64,000 bases of DNA, taken from the NCBI GenBank assembly GCA_051747385.1, contig JBNJGB010000001.1, positions 186,001 to 250,000 of the forward strand. Direction: 5' to 3'. The DNA is from JBNJGB01 sp051747385. Lineage in GTDB: Bacteria; Myxococcota_A; UBA9042; PHBI01; JACKFB01. Of the stretch, positions 8,066 through 17,363 are shown piece by piece (positions within the stretch are counted from its first letter, which is position 1; each line of letters starts with the position of its first letter). The notes beneath the pieces are model-generated. The model ran no database searches. It saw only the letters and a list, made by a program, of their open reading frames with translations, and was not told the DNA's origin. A program made the position numbers and the translations under genes.

Positions 8066-11000
8066 TCAGGGCCGCACCGTCACCGGCTCGCCCGGATCAT
8101 CCGGCTCGGGCTCCGGCCGGTCTCCGCCGTCCCTGTCGACCCCGCCGCTGCGGAGGCCGAGCGCGCGCCGGACGTCCTCGACGATGAGGTAGAACGCCGG
8201 CACGAGCCCCAGGATGATGAAGGTGGCGAACAGGATGCCGAAGCCCAGGCTGACCGCCATGGGGATGAGGAAGCGGGCCTGGACGGAGGTCTCCAGGATC
8301 ATCGGCATGAGCCCGAAGAAGGTGGTGAGCGACGTGAGCAGGATGGGCCGGAAGCGGCGGGCGCCGGCGGCCTTGACCGCCTCGAGCGGGGCCATGCCAT
8401 CCTCGTGGCGGAACTCGTTGGCCGCGTGGACCAGGACCAGGGAGTCGTTCACCACGACCCCGGCGAGGGCCACGATGCCCATCATGCTGACCACCGACAG
8501 GCCGAAGCCCATGATGAGGTGCCCGATGACAGCGCCCACGACCCCGAAGGGGACGGCCGCCATGACCACGAAAGGCTGGGTGTAGCTGCGGAACGGGATG
8601 GCCAGCAGCGCGTAGATCACGACCATGGCCAGCAGGAACCCGAGCTTCAGGCTGCCCAGGGCCTCCTGCCGCTCCTTCTGCTCGCCCTCGAAGCCGTAGC
8701 TCAGGCCCGGGTAGCGGTCCAGCAGGCCGGGCATGACCTCGTCGACCACCGAGCCCGTGACCTCCGTGCCCGTCGTGATCTCCTCGTCCACCTCGGACGT
8801 CACGCTCACGACGCGGCGGCCGTCGGACCGGCTGATGACCGTCGGGGCGCGGTCGCGCTCCACCTCGGCCGCCACCCCGAGCGGGATCTCGCCCCCGTCC
8901 GGGGTGCGGATCAGGAGCGCCTCGATGTCGTGCTCGGAGCGACGCTGGGACTCGGGCAGCCGCACGTAGACCTTCACCTCGTCGCGTCCGCGCTGCTGGC
9001 GGAGGGCCTCCGCGCCGAAGAACGCCGATCGCACCTGGCTGGCGAGGTCCGCCGCCGTCAGGCCGAGCGCCCGCGCCGTGGGCTTCAGGGTGAGGTCGAG
9101 CTGGGGCTTCCCCTCGGAGTACCCCGGGTCCACGTCGTAGACGCCCGCGTAGGTATCCAGGCGCTCGGCGAGATCGTCCGCCGCCTCGTGGAGCGTGTCC
9201 ACGTCCCGGTGGCTGAGCTGGATGTCCACGGGCGCGCCCACGTTCGGCCCGATGTTGGCGCGGAAGCTCAGGACCTCGACGCCGGGGATCTCGCCCACCT
9301 CCTCGCGCCACAGGTCGACGATCCCGGACGACGAAAGGTCGCGCTGATCCGCCGGGACCAGGCGCACCTGCACGCTGGTGAGGTGGCCGCCGGGCTGCTC
9401 GCGCGTCTGCGCCAGCGGACCGCCCGACGGCATGCCCTGCCCCATGCGGGCGTAGATGCCGCGGCTCAGGACCTCCTCGCCCCCGTGCTCCTCCATGACC
9501 GCCCGGATGCCGTCGACGAGGCGCGCCTGAATGCGCTCGGTGCGCTCGGCCGGGCTCCCGAAGGGGAGCATCGCCGTGGCGACGATGCGATCCGACTCGA
9601 TGCTGGGCATGAAGGAGAAGCTGATGCGCCCGCCGGCGATGATCCCCGCGACGCCCAGGAGCGTGGCGAGGCCCACCGAGAGCGTGAGATAGCGCTGCCG
9701 GAGCCCGAACTCCATGGTGGGCTCGTAGACGTGCTCGATGACCCACTGGAGGCCCCGGGAAAACGCCTTGCTGCTCCGGTCGAAGAGCCAGAGGAGCGGC
9801 TTCAGGGGCAGCAGCAGGGCGCCGACCAGCATCCAGGCCACCCGGAGGAGCCCGCGCTTCGGCCGGCGCGACTCGTGGCTCAGGTGGGCCGGGAGGATGA
9901 ACAGGGACTCCACCAGGGAGATGAGCAGCACCGTGATGACGATGGCCGGGATGACGCCGAAGAACTTCCCCATGAACCCGGGGACGAACAGGAGCGGCGA
10001 GAAGGCGACGACCGTCGTGAGGATCGAAAACGTCACGGGGACCGCCACGTGCCGTGCGCCCTCGATGGCGGCGTGCAGGAAGGGGAGTCCCTTCTGGCGG
10101 TACTCGTAGATGTTCTCGCCGACGACGATGGCGTCGTCGACCACGATGCCCAGGGTCACGATGAACGCGAACAGCGAGATCATGTTCAGCGACACGCCCT
10201 GGGCGGGCATGAACAGGAGCGCGCCGGCGAACGAGATGGGGATGCCCAGGGTCACCCAGAAGGCCAGGCGCAGCTCCAGGAACAGGCCCAGGACCATGAG
10301 CACCAGCACCAGGCCGATGGCCGCGTTCCGCAGGAGGAGGTTCATGCGGTCGCGGTACATCTCGGAGCGATCGTTGGTGACGCCCAGCTCGACACCTTCG
10401 GGGAGCGACTGCTCGAAGGTGTGCATGTGCTCCTTCACCGCCTCGGCGACGGTCAGGGGCGTCTCGTCGCCGACGCGGAAGACCTGCACGAGGATGGCCC
10501 GCTCGCCGTCGAACGTGGCCCAGCGATCCACGTCCTGGAAGCCGTCCACGATGGTCGCCACGTCCCCCAGGAGCACGCGGGTGCCGTCCGGCCCCGCCAC
10601 CACGGGGATGTCCCGGAACTCGCCGCCCAGGTCGCGCTTTTCGTCGGTCCGGAGCAGGACCTCCCCGCCGGGGGTCTTCACGGTGCCGCCGGGGACCTGG
10701 ACGGCCGTCCGGCGTACCTTCGCGGCGATGCCGTCGAGGGTCAGCCCGTAGGTGCGGAGGATCTGCCGGGGCACCTCGACGCTGATCTCCACCGGCCGCG
10801 TGCTGCCCAGCTCCACCTGGGTGATGGCGTCGTCCTGCAGGAGTCGATCCCGGAAGCGCTCCGCCAGCTCCTTGAGGACCCCTTCCTCGAGATCGCCGTG
10901 GATGGCGACGGACAGCACCTCCCGGCGGTTCGTGAGCTGGCTCACGATGGGCCGCTCGGCGGCCTCGGGGAAGGAGGTGATGCGGTCGACGGCGGTCCTC

Positions 11001-11344
11001 ACGTCCGTGAGCACCTGGCCCACGTCCTCGCCCAGGAGGACCTCCACGTAGACGCTGCCCACGCCCTCGGCGGCGCTGGAGACGACCCGCTTCACGCCGT
11101 CCAGGCCCCGGACCTCCTCCTCGATGGCGAGGACGATGCCCTCCTCGACCTCCTCGGGGCTGGCCCCGGGGTAGACGACCTGGACCTGGATCCACTCCAT
11201 CTCGAACTCGGGGAACACCTCCTGCTTGACCATCCGGCCGACGACCAGCCCGCCGATGACGAGCACGGCCATGAGCAGGTTGGCGGCCACCGTGTTCCGG
11301 GTCATCCAGGCGATGACGCCGCGGCGGGTCTCGTCCTCCTCCAT
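8066..11344 (-). CDS. RND efflux pump inner-membrane permease
   Basis: This 1092-residue protein is an AcrB/MexB-type permease that uses proton flow to export substrates through a tripartite pump. A first TM segment (about residues 20-40) is followed by the porter region with FPEFEMEWIQVQVVYPG. The second half repeats the layout, giving 12 predicted TM helices. The proton-relay helix LGIVVDDAIVVGENIYEY carries the paired Asp residues. ATG 11344 is preceded by a good GAGGAG site; upstream in-frame codons run into the preceding gene's end. It is last in the operon tetR / outer-membrane factor / adaptor / permease. The substrate cannot be told from sequence. The C-terminal tail is Asp/Glu/Pro-rich. 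Confidence 0.95.
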   Translation of the reverse strand: MEEDETRRGVIAWMTRNTVAANLLMAVLVIGGLVVGRMVKQEVFPEFEMEWIQVQVVYPGASPEEVEEGIVLAIEEEVRGLDGVKRVVSSAAEGVGSVYVEVLLGEDVGQVLTDVRTAVDRITSFPEAAERPIVSQLTNRREVLSVAIHGDLEEGVLKELAERFRDRLLQDDAITQVELGSTRPVEISVEVPRQILRTYGLTLDGIAAKVRRTAVQVPGGTVKTPGGEVLLRTDEKRDLGGEFRDIPVVAGPDGTRVLLGDVATIVDGFQDVDRWATFDGERAILVQVFRVGDETPLTVAEAVKEHMHTFEQSLPEGVELGVTNDRSEMYRDRMNLLLRNAAIGLVLVLMVLGLFLELRLAFWVTLGIPISFAGALLFMPAQGVSLNMISLFAFIVTLGIVVDDAIVVGENIYEYRQKGLPFLHAAIEGARHVAVPVTFSILTTVVAFSPLLFVPGFMGKFFGVIPAIVITVLLISLVESLFILPAHLSHESRRPKRGLLRVAWMLVGALLLPLKPLLWLFDRSSKAFSRGLQWVIEHVYEPTMEFGLRQRYLTLSVGLATLLGVAGIIAGGRISFSFMPSIESDRIVATAMLPFGSPAERTERIQARLVDGIRAVMEEHGGEEVLSRGIYARMGQGMPSGGPLAQTREQPGGHLTSVQVRLVPADQRDLSSSGIVDLWREEVGEIPGVEVLSFRANIGPNVGAPVDIQLSHRDVDTLHEAADDLAERLDTYAGVYDVDPGYSEGKPQLDLTLKPTARALGLTAADLASQVRSAFFGAEALRQQRGRDEVKVYVRLPESQRRSEHDIEALLIRTPDGGEIPLGVAAEVERDRAPTVISRSDGRRVVSVTSEVDEEITTGTEVTGSVVDEVMPGLLDRYPGLSYGFEGEQKERQEALGSLKLGFLLAMVVIYALLAIPFRSYTQPFVVMAAVPFGVVGAVIGHLIMGFGLSVVSMMGIVALAGVVVNDSLVLVHAANEFRHEDGMAPLEAVKAAGARRFRPILLTSLTTFFGLMPMILETSVQARFLIPMAVSLGFGILFATFIILGLVPAFYLIVEDVRRALGLRSGGVDRDGGDRPEPEPDDPGEPVTVRP

Positions 11345-11363
11345 GGACACTCCTCCCCGCCCC

Positions 11364-12635
11364 TCAGCGTGTGACCTTCGTGGGCTCGTTTTCCGGCCGG
11401 GCCTGGGCCGGGGCGCCATCGGTCGACGACGACGCGGCCGCCTGTCCGCCGGTCACGCGGAGATCCATCCCCGGGACCGGCGTCGCCAGCGGCGACGTGA
11501 CGATGCGCTCTCCGGGCTCGAGCCCCGCGGTGACCAGCACGTGCTCCTCGTCCCGCCAGGCGATCTCCACCGGGCGGACCCGGAGGTGCTCGTCCTCGTC
11601 CACGACCCACACGTCGCGGCCGTCGCGCAGGGCCGTGCGCGGCACCTTCACGGCCTCCGGGAGGGTGCGACCCGAGATCTCCACCCGGACGTAGGCCCCC
11701 ACCAGCAGCGGGGAGTCGCGCTCCTCCGGGGGCTGCTCGAGGCCGAGGGGATCGTCCACCGCCACGAGCAGGCGGGCCATGCGCCCCCGCGGATCCAGGT
11801 CGGGGAGGAGCCGGATGATCCGCCCCGTCCGCTCGATGTGCGTCGCCAGGCCCGCCTCGTGGACGATCCGCGCCGGCGCCCCCTCCCCCTCCGGCGCGTT
11901 GGTGCCCGGGATGGGGATCCACGGCAGGTTGTCCACCGGCACGGCCACCTCGACCCAGAAGGTGTCGCTGCCCACGAGCGTGGCCACGCGGGACTGGGGG
12001 CCGATCCACTGGCCCACCTCCACGGACTCCTCCTGCACGTAGGCGTTGAACGGGGCCTCCATCGTGGTGCGCTCCACGCTCAGCTTCGCCTGGGCCACGG
12101 CGCTGCGGGCCGCCGCCAGGGAGGCCTTCGCCGCCCGGATCTGCGGATCCCGGAGCGCCAGGTCCCGCCCCCCGTCCGGCGCGGTGTCGGGCAGCGTCCC
12201 CTCGAGGGCGCTCCACTCGCGCTCCGCCACGCGACGCCGACCCTCCTCGACGCGGACCTCCACGCGGGCCCGCGCGACCTCGGCCTCCCGCTGGTCGACC
12301 ATCAGCTCGTAGTCCCGATCGTCGAGCCGCACGAGCGCCTCACCCTCGCGCACGACGCCGCCCTGGACCAGCGACTCGTGCTGCTCCACGACCTTGCCGG
12401 AGACCTCCGGCACGATCACGGCGCGCCGGGCCGGCACGACGGTGCCCATGGCCTCCACGCGGACCGTGGTCGTGCCCGGCTCCGCCTCCACGACCTCCAC
12501 GAGCGGGGCCGTCTCGGTCCGCTCCTGTCGGGCAGCCTGGGGTTTCGTCTGGACCAGGACGACCAGGGCTCCGGCCCCCGCGCCGAGGACGAGCAGGGGC
12601 GCCACGACTCGCAGGATGGTTCGCAGCACGTTCAA
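11364..12635 (-). CDS. RND periplasmic adaptor (membrane fusion protein)
   Basis: About 423 residues, HlyD/AcrA-like. An N-terminal TM or signal anchor (about 6-28) is followed by a lipoyl half (GTVVPARRAVIVPEVSGKVV), a coiled-coil hairpin, the second lipoyl half (ERTTMEAPFNAYV) and a beta-barrel with GAYVRVEISG. It links the permease to the TolC-like channel. The start is TTG 12635, which overlaps the previous stop as TTGA with GGAG eight bases upstream. It is followed 19 bp later by the permease gene. The C-terminus is a low-complexity Ala/Ser/Pro tail. Confidence 0.93.
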   Translation of the reverse strand: MNVLRTILRVVAPLLVLGAGAGALVVLVQTKPQAARQERTETAPLVEVVEAEPGTTTVRVEAMGTVVPARRAVIVPEVSGKVVEQHESLVQGGVVREGEALVRLDDRDYELMVDQREAEVARARVEVRVEEGRRRVAEREWSALEGTLPDTAPDGGRDLALRDPQIRAAKASLAAARSAVAQAKLSVERTTMEAPFNAYVQEESVEVGQWIGPQSRVATLVGSDTFWVEVAVPVDNLPWIPIPGTNAPEGEGAPARIVHEAGLATHIERTGRIIRLLPDLDPRGRMARLLVAVDDPLGLEQPPEERDSPLLVGAYVRVEISGRTLPEAVKVPRTALRDGRDVWVVDEDEHLRVRPVEIAWRDEEHVLVTAGLEPGERIVTSPLATPVPGMDLRVTGGQAAASSSTDGAPAQARPENEPTKVTR

Positions 12636-14062
12636 GATGGATCTCCGGTGGCGTCCTCGCCGCGCTCGAGGTCCTCGGTCCAGGTGCCACCGAGGGCGCG
12701 GTGCAGTTGGATGCGGATGGACAGGAGCTGACGGCGGGCCGAGAGCAGTCGCTGCTCGGCCTGCTGGACCCCCTGCAGCGCAGTCAACACGGGAAGGTAG
12801 TCGATCAATCCCTGGAGATACCTCGTGCGGGCCTCCTCCAGGGTCTGCCGGGCGCTGGCCAGCTCGGCCTCGATGGCCTCGACGTGACGGCGCTGCCAGG
12901 TCTCCCGGGCCAGGGCGTCCTCCACCTCCTTCACGGCGACGAGGACGGTCTGGCCGTAGGCCTTCAGGCGCTCCTCCACGACGGCGCGGGCCCGATCGAC
13001 CTCGGCGGCGCGGCGCCCGCCGTCCACGATGGGCGCCACCAGGTTCGCCGCCAGGTTCCAGATCCAGCTCGAGAAGATGTCCACGATGCTCGGATCCTGG
13101 AAGCCGGTGCTCCCGGAAAAGCGCAGCGCAGGAAACCGATCCGCGATGGCGACCCCGACCCGGTGATCGGCCGCCGCGACCCGGAGACGGGCCGACTCCA
13201 CGTCCGGGCGGCGCTGCAGGAGGTCCGCGGGCACGCCGGGATCCGGCAGCGGGGGCGGCTCCGGCAGGCCGGCCTCGGGGGTGTCCACCTCGGCCTTCGG
13301 CGCGCGCCCCTGGAGGACCGCAAGCTGGGTCCGCAGCACGTCGATCTGCGCGTCCACGAGCGGCGTCTGGGACTGGAGGCGACGGACCTGCTGCCGCTGC
13401 TGACGCACGTCGAGCGCCGACGCGAAGCCCTGCCGGAAGCGGAGGGAGACCAGCTCCAGGTACTCCTCCGCCACCTCGATCTGCTCGTCGAGCAGCGCCC
13501 GGAGGGCCCGCTGCTCCGCCAGGGCGAACCAGGTCTCGGCGACCTGGGACGTGAGGGTCACGGCGAGGGACTCCAGGTCCTCCCGGGTGGCCTGCAGGTC
13601 CAGGTCCGCGGCCTCCTTGGCCTCGCGCACCTTCCCCCACAGGTCGACCTCGTAGGAGGCGCCCACGCTCATGTTGAAGATGCTCGTCTTGCTGGTGATC
13701 TTGCCGATGGGCTCGCTGGCGAAGATGTGCTGCTGCTGCTTCTGCGCGCCCAGGGAGGCGTCGATCTGCGGCCACCAGCCGGCGCGGCTCTGCCGGGCCA
13801 GGGCCGACGCCTGGTCGACGCGGGCCCACGCCCTCCCCAGGTCCAGGTTGTCGTCCAGGGTCCGGGCCATGGCGGCGTCCAGGCCGGGATCGCCAAAGGC
13901 GTGCCACCACCCGTCCGCGTCCAGGGGCGCGTCGCCCGCTCGGCTGTATCCCTCGGGCACGGGCGCGGGAGGCTCGGGCGACTCCTCCACGTCGTGGAGG
14001 GCGCACCCGGCCAGGAGCCAGGCGCCCGCCATGGCCGACAACGGCGACCAGGTGAACCTCAC
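12632..14062 (-). CDS. TolC/NodT-family outer-membrane efflux lipoprotein
   Basis: This 476-residue protein begins with a lipoprotein signal peptide ending in LLAGC (Cys about 20) and contains two outer-membrane efflux protein repeats rich in coiled coil. The APIVDGGRRAAEVDRARA motif is typical of NodT-type outer-membrane factors. It forms the exit duct of the tripartite pump. The start is a GTG overlapping the tetR stop as GTGA, so translation is coupled. Length is normal for the family. Confidence 0.93.
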   Translation of the reverse strand: MRFTWSPLSAMAGAWLLAGCALHDVEESPEPPAPVPEGYSRAGDAPLDADGWWHAFGDPGLDAAMARTLDDNLDLGRAWARVDQASALARQSRAGWWPQIDASLGAQKQQQHIFASEPIGKITSKTSIFNMSVGASYEVDLWGKVREAKEAADLDLQATREDLESLAVTLTSQVAETWFALAEQRALRALLDEQIEVAEEYLELVSLRFRQGFASALDVRQQRQQVRRLQSQTPLVDAQIDVLRTQLAVLQGRAPKAEVDTPEAGLPEPPPLPDPGVPADLLQRRPDVESARLRVAAADHRVGVAIADRFPALRFSGSTGFQDPSIVDIFSSWIWNLAANLVAPIVDGGRRAAEVDRARAVVEERLKAYGQTVLVAVKEVEDALARETWQRRHVEAIEAELASARQTLEEARTRYLQGLIDYLPVLTALQGVQQAEQRLLSARRQLLSIRIQLHRALGGTWTEDLERGEDATGDPS

Positions 14063-14646
14063 GGTGCGATCCCCTCCCAGAGCGTGTCGACGACCCCCCT
14101 CACCAGGTCCTCGGCGTCCGGCGCCCGGAGCCCGCGGAGCCCGACGGTCTGGAAGAAGGCGTGGTTCTGGAGCGCCCCCAGCAGCATGCGCGCCGTCACG
14201 GGCGCGTCGACGGCGCCCACCCGACCGGCCTCGCGCTCGCCCTCCAGGTAGGCCACCAGCGCCTCGATGATCCGCACGGGCGGCGGGTGCTCCTGCGCGC
14301 GGAGCGCCTCGTGGGGATCGCTGTGCGGCCGGCTGCAGACCATGACCATCCGGGGGAGGAGCTCGCGGAAGTACTCCACGAGGGCGTCGCCCATCTCGAC
14401 CAGGTTCGCCCGCGGATCGCCCTCGCCCACCCGGTCCGGCCAGGCGTCGACGAACGCGCAGTCCGGCAGCCCCAGGGCCGCCCGGAACAGGGCGTCCTTG
14501 GTCGGGAAGCGCTTGTAGATGGAGCCCTCGGAGATCCCGAGTTCGCGGGCGATCACGGCCGTGGATACCCCGGCGCCGTGCTCCAGGAAGACGTCCCGGG
14601 CGACGTCGACGATCCGGGCCGTGTCGATGGTGGTGGGGCGAGCCAT
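14059..14646 (-). CDS. TetR/AcrR-family repressor of the efflux operon
   Basis: About 195 residues. The N-terminal helix-turn-helix is clear (ARDVFLEHGAGVSTAVIARE then LGISEGSIYKRFPTKDALF), followed by a helical ligand-binding domain with HPPPVRIIEALVAYLEGERE. First gene of the efflux operon, so probably an autorepressor released by a pump substrate. ATG 14646 (MARPTT) is preferred. The upstream ATG 14664 would place the whole operator palindrome inside the coding region and has no ribosome site. The choice remains open. Confidence 0.93.
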   Translation of the reverse strand: MARPTTIDTARIVDVARDVFLEHGAGVSTAVIARELGISEGSIYKRFPTKDALFRAALGLPDCAFVDAWPDRVGEGDPRANLVEMGDALVEYFRELLPRMVMVCSRPHSDPHEALRAQEHPPPVRIIEALVAYLEGEREAGRVGAVDAPVTARMLLGALQNHAFFQTVGLRGLRAPDAEDLVRGVVDTLWEGIAP

Positions 14647-14683
14647 GAGTGAGGCCTTACTCATTAACGGCCGGCCGAGTCAA
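14645..14683 (-). promoter_or_regulatory. Efflux operon promoter (-35) and TetR-type palindromic operator
   Basis: A 20-bp palindrome, ATGAGT-G-AGGCCT-T-ACTCAT (14645-14664), overlaps the repressor start. It is perfect except for one base pair. TTGACT (14678-14683, minus strand) lies just upstream and fits a -35 element. TGAGT/ACTCA palindromes are typical of AcrR-like repressors of RND pumps. The -10 is not clear and probably lies within the palindrome. The layout implies that the repressor blocks its own promoter. Confidence 0.65.
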
Positions 14684-14817
14684 CACCGAATGCACGAAAC
14701 GAGTACCGACAAGGCCTGTCGACCGGTCACGACCCGCCGAGTGCCGGCGAGACGACGTGGACGACGTGGACGACTCGCTCCAGCCGGGATATCCGCGTCG
14801 CGGCCGTCCCCCCGCCC

Positions 14818-15425
14818 GCGCACCGGATTCGCCGGCGGGAGTCGCCCCTTCAGGCAAGGGCACGGGCAAGGGCAAAGGCAAGGGGGCGTGGCCAGCGAAC
14901 GCGACCGGCGCCCGATACCGCGGGCGCCCCAGGCCGCGCACCGGATTCGCCGGCGGGAGTCGCTCCTTCAGGCAAGGGCACGGGCAAGGGCAAAGGCAAG
15001 GGGGCGTGGCCAGCGAACGCGACCGGCGCCCGATACCGCGGGCGCCCCAGGCCGCGCACCGGATTCGCCGGCGGGAGTCGCTCCTTCAGGCAAGGGCACG
15101 GGCAAGNNNNNNNNNNNNNNNNNNNNNNNNNNNNNNNNNNNNNNNNNNNNNNNNNNNNNNNNNNNNNNNNNNNNNNNNNNNNNNNNNNNNNNNNNNNNNN
15201 NNNNNNGATACCGCGCGCGTCCCCGCCCGCGCACCGGATTCGCCGGCGGGAGTCGCCCCTTCAGGCAAGGGCACGGGCAAGGGCAAAGGCAAGGGGGCGA
15301 GGCCAGCGAACGCGACCGGCGCCCGATACCGCGCGCGTCCCCGCCCGCGCACCGGATTCGCCGGCGGGAGTCGCCCCTTCAGGCAAGGGCACGGGCAAGG
15401 GCAAAGGCAAGGGGGCGAGGCCAAC
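14818..15425 (+). repeat. Tandem array of repeat family B, 118-bp unit
   Basis: Units begin GCGCACCGGATTCGCCGGCG at 14818, 14936, 15054, then (after the gap) 15229 and 15347. Each spacing on the same side of the gap is exactly 118 bp. Each unit holds GGCAAGGGCACGGGCAAGGG-type hexamers and a GAACGCGACCGGCGCCCG block. There are no unique spacers, so this is not a CRISPR. Units before and after the gap differ in the last block (GGGCGCCCCAGGCC against CGCGTCCCCGCCC), so at least two subtypes exist. The array fills 14.7-15.45 kb; no gene is seen between the TetR promoter and 15467. Confidence 0.93.
15107..15206. other. Scaffold gap of 100 N inside the family B array
   Basis: Exactly 100 N, the usual placeholder for a gap of unknown size. 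It interrupts a 118-bp unit after GGGCACGGGCAAG, so the true number of repeat units is unknown. Confidence 0.97.
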
Positions 15426-15466
15426 TTGCCGAGGTGTACGTGATCGACGAGCGGGGACGCGGGCGA

Positions 15467-16270
15467 CTATTTCGCAGCGGTCGTCTCGCCCTCGTCCGCG
15501 TCGGGGGTGGCGCGGGGGATGGGGAGCAGGGCGATGGGGAGCTCGAACGGGCGGAGATCGAGCTCGGGCGGGGCCAGGTCCAGGTGGAAGTGGTTGTCGT
15601 GGCCCGCGTCGAACTCCGGGGTCAGCACGTTCGTGAAGACGTGCTCCTCCCTCAGGCGCTCGGCCAGCCTGCGGAGGAAGCGGCTCCCCTTCCGCTGGGC
15701 GGGGTAGCTCGGGTCCCAGTGCTCCTCGATCCACACCCGCCCGTAGCCCTGGATCGTGAACCGGGCGATGTCGATCCCGTTGCCGAAGCTGTGCTGGCTC
15801 TGGAACCAGGGGAACTTCCGGAGGCGCCGGCAGTTGTAGGTCCCGTACTGCTGGATGTAGCTGATCCACGCGTCGGGGCCGAAGACCTCCTCGGCCACCT
15901 CCTGGGCGATCTCCTCGAAGCGGGCGATCGCGAGCGCCATCCGGCAGTTCACGTACAGATAGCCGGACCAGTCCGTCCGGGTCGGGCCGTCGATGTATTG
16001 CAGCGCCTGGGGGACGTAGCAGTAGAAGTCCACGATCTCGGGCTCGTCACCGCGCGCCTTGCGGGGGGCCGGGAGGCGCTTCATCTCGGTGCTGTGGATC
16101 CACGCGTAGTCGATCCCGGCCTCGTCCAGCTTCTCGGCGCACTGGTCCACGTACGCGTGCTCCCACGGCGCCTCGTCGAGGCCCTCGGGAATCGGCACGC
16201 GACCGTCCGCGGCGTTCGTGGAGAAGAGCAGCAGCGCGAGCAGCCCGTGAAGCGTCAGCAACGGTGACAT
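15467..16270 (-). CDS. Secreted extensin-like (ExtC) putative zinc peptidase
   Basis: 267 residues. A signal peptide (LLTLHGLLALLLFSTNAADG) is followed by an extensin-like C-terminal domain with NCRMALAIARFEEIA, GTYNCRRL, HSFGNGIDIA (His about 158) and GHDNHFHLDLAP (about 220-230). The spaced H-x6-D and HFH residues match the zinc ligands of D,D/L,D-carboxypeptidase-like (LAS) enzymes, so a role in peptidoglycan trimming is plausible; substrate not shown. ATG 16270 was chosen because GAGGAGGGG sits directly upstream and a signal peptide follows. It is monocistronic, 55 bp downstream of tlyA on the same strand. Confidence 0.82.
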   Translation of the reverse strand: MSPLLTLHGLLALLLFSTNAADGRVPIPEGLDEAPWEHAYVDQCAEKLDEAGIDYAWIHSTEMKRLPAPRKARGDEPEIVDFYCYVPQALQYIDGPTRTDWSGYLYVNCRMALAIARFEEIAQEVAEEVFGPDAWISYIQQYGTYNCRRLRKFPWFQSQHSFGNGIDIARFTIQGYGRVWIEEHWDPSYPAQRKGSRFLRRLAERLREEHVFTNVLTPEFDAGHDNHFHLDLAPPELDLRPFELPIALLPIPRATPDADEGETTAAK

Positions 16271-16325
16271 CCCCCTCCTCGGCGGGTCCGACGGGGGCGG
16301 ACGCGCCCCCCTCACATCACAAGGG

Positions 16326-17084
16326 CTAACCGCATTTCTTCTCGAGGGCCAGAAGCATCTCCACATTTCCACGAGGACCGGCCAATGGCGAGTCCGCGGC
16401 CCCCCGCTCGGCGAACCCGGCGGCGGCGGCGGCCTCCCGGACGGAACGCAGGGCGTCCCGCCGCGCCTCCTCGTCCCGCACCACCCCCTTCTTGCCGACC
16501 CGCTCGCGCCCCACCTCGAACTGTGGCTTCACGAGCACGACGAACACGCCCCCGGGCGCCATCAGCCGGTGTATCACGTCGAGGAACAGCCGCACGCTGA
16601 TGAACGAGGCGTCGCAGGTGACCACGTCCGGCGCCCAGGGCAGGTCCTCGGGCTTCAGGTGGCGCACGTTGGTCCGATCCATCACCCGCACCCGCTCGTC
16701 GGAGCGGAGCCGCCACGCGAGCTGACCATAGCCCACGTCCACGGCGATCACCTCGGCCGCCCCGTGGCGCAGGAGCACGTCGGTGAAGCCGCCCGTGGAG
16801 GCCCCGACGTCCAGGCACCGCGCGCCCCGGATGCGCTCCTCGAGCCACGGAAACGCCTCCAGCGCGCCCAGCAGCTTGTGGGCCGCCCGGGACGCCCACC
16901 CGTCGTCGCCCTTCACCGTGATCGGCGCGTCGGCCGGCACCTTCTCGCCGGGCTTGTCCCGCCGGTGATCGCCGACGATCACCTTGCCGGCGAGGATCAG
17001 CGCCTGCGCCCGCGTCCGGGACGGGGCCAGGTCCCGCTCGACGAGCAGGACGTCCAGGCGCTCCTTTCGAGGTCTACCAGCCAC
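16326..17084 (-). CDS. tlyA: TlyA-type rRNA 2'-O-methyltransferase (S4 + FtsJ fold)
   Basis: 252 residues. An N-terminal S4 RNA-binding domain (LDVLLVERDLAPSRTRAQAL, residues 9-65) is joined to an FtsJ-like methyltransferase with the SAM motif CLDVGASTGGFTDVLL (about 91-106), then CDASFISVRLFLD and LVKPQFEVGRE. Family members methylate riboses of 16S/23S rRNA and affect capreomycin sensitivity; several are annotated as hemolysins. The gene overlaps xseB by 11 bp, and the xseB-tlyA pairing is common in bacteria. Confidence 0.93.
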   Translation of the reverse strand: MAGRPRKERLDVLLVERDLAPSRTRAQALILAGKVIVGDHRRDKPGEKVPADAPITVKGDDGWASRAAHKLLGALEAFPWLEERIRGARCLDVGASTGGFTDVLLRHGAAEVIAVDVGYGQLAWRLRSDERVRVMDRTNVRHLKPEDLPWAPDVVTCDASFISVRLFLDVIHRLMAPGGVFVVLVKPQFEVGRERVGKKGVVRDEEARRDALRSVREAAAAAGFAERGAADSPLAGPRGNVEMLLALEKKCG

Positions 17085-17346
17085 TGTCGGGGGGGTCCGA
17101 CAACGGCACCTCGCGCGTGCTGCCGTCGCGCTCCTCCAGGAGCTCGTCCACGCGCGCCTCGGCGGCGTCCAGGACCTCCGAGGCGGCCCGCGCCAGGGAC
17201 ATGCCCTGCTCGAAGTCCTGCAGCGCCTCCTCCAGGCTCTGATCTCCCTGCTCGAGCCGCGCCACCACGGTCTCCAGCCGGCGCATGGTGTCCTCGAAGC
17301 GGGGCGCCTCGGGCGCCTCCTTCTGCGGCGTATCGGCGTCGCTCAT
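17074..17346 (-). CDS. xseB: Exodeoxyribonuclease VII small subunit
   Basis: About 90 residues. RFEDTMRRLETVVARLEQGD followed by SLEEALQDFEQGMSLARAAS is the diagnostic XseB helical pair. It would assemble with the large subunit XseA, which is not in the window. ATG 17346 has GGGGAG at a good distance. ATG 17367 would overlap the previous stop as ATGA but its AGGAG is too close. Part of the lipoprotein-transglutaminase-lipoprotein-xseB-tlyA run. Confidence 0.92.
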   Translation of the reverse strand: MSDADTPQKEAPEAPRFEDTMRRLETVVARLEQGDQSLEEALQDFEQGMSLARAASEVLDAAEARVDELLEERDGSTREVPLSDPPDSGW

Positions 17347-17363
17347 GCCACGCTCCCCATCGT

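Noticed and set aside
14818..15425. CRISPR array
   Set aside because: The regular 118-bp spacing is of whole identical units; there are no unique spacers between short repeats and no cas genes nearby.
16326..17084. Hemolysin
   Set aside because: TlyA proteins are often named hemolysin, but the S4 and FtsJ-type motifs point to rRNA methylation.
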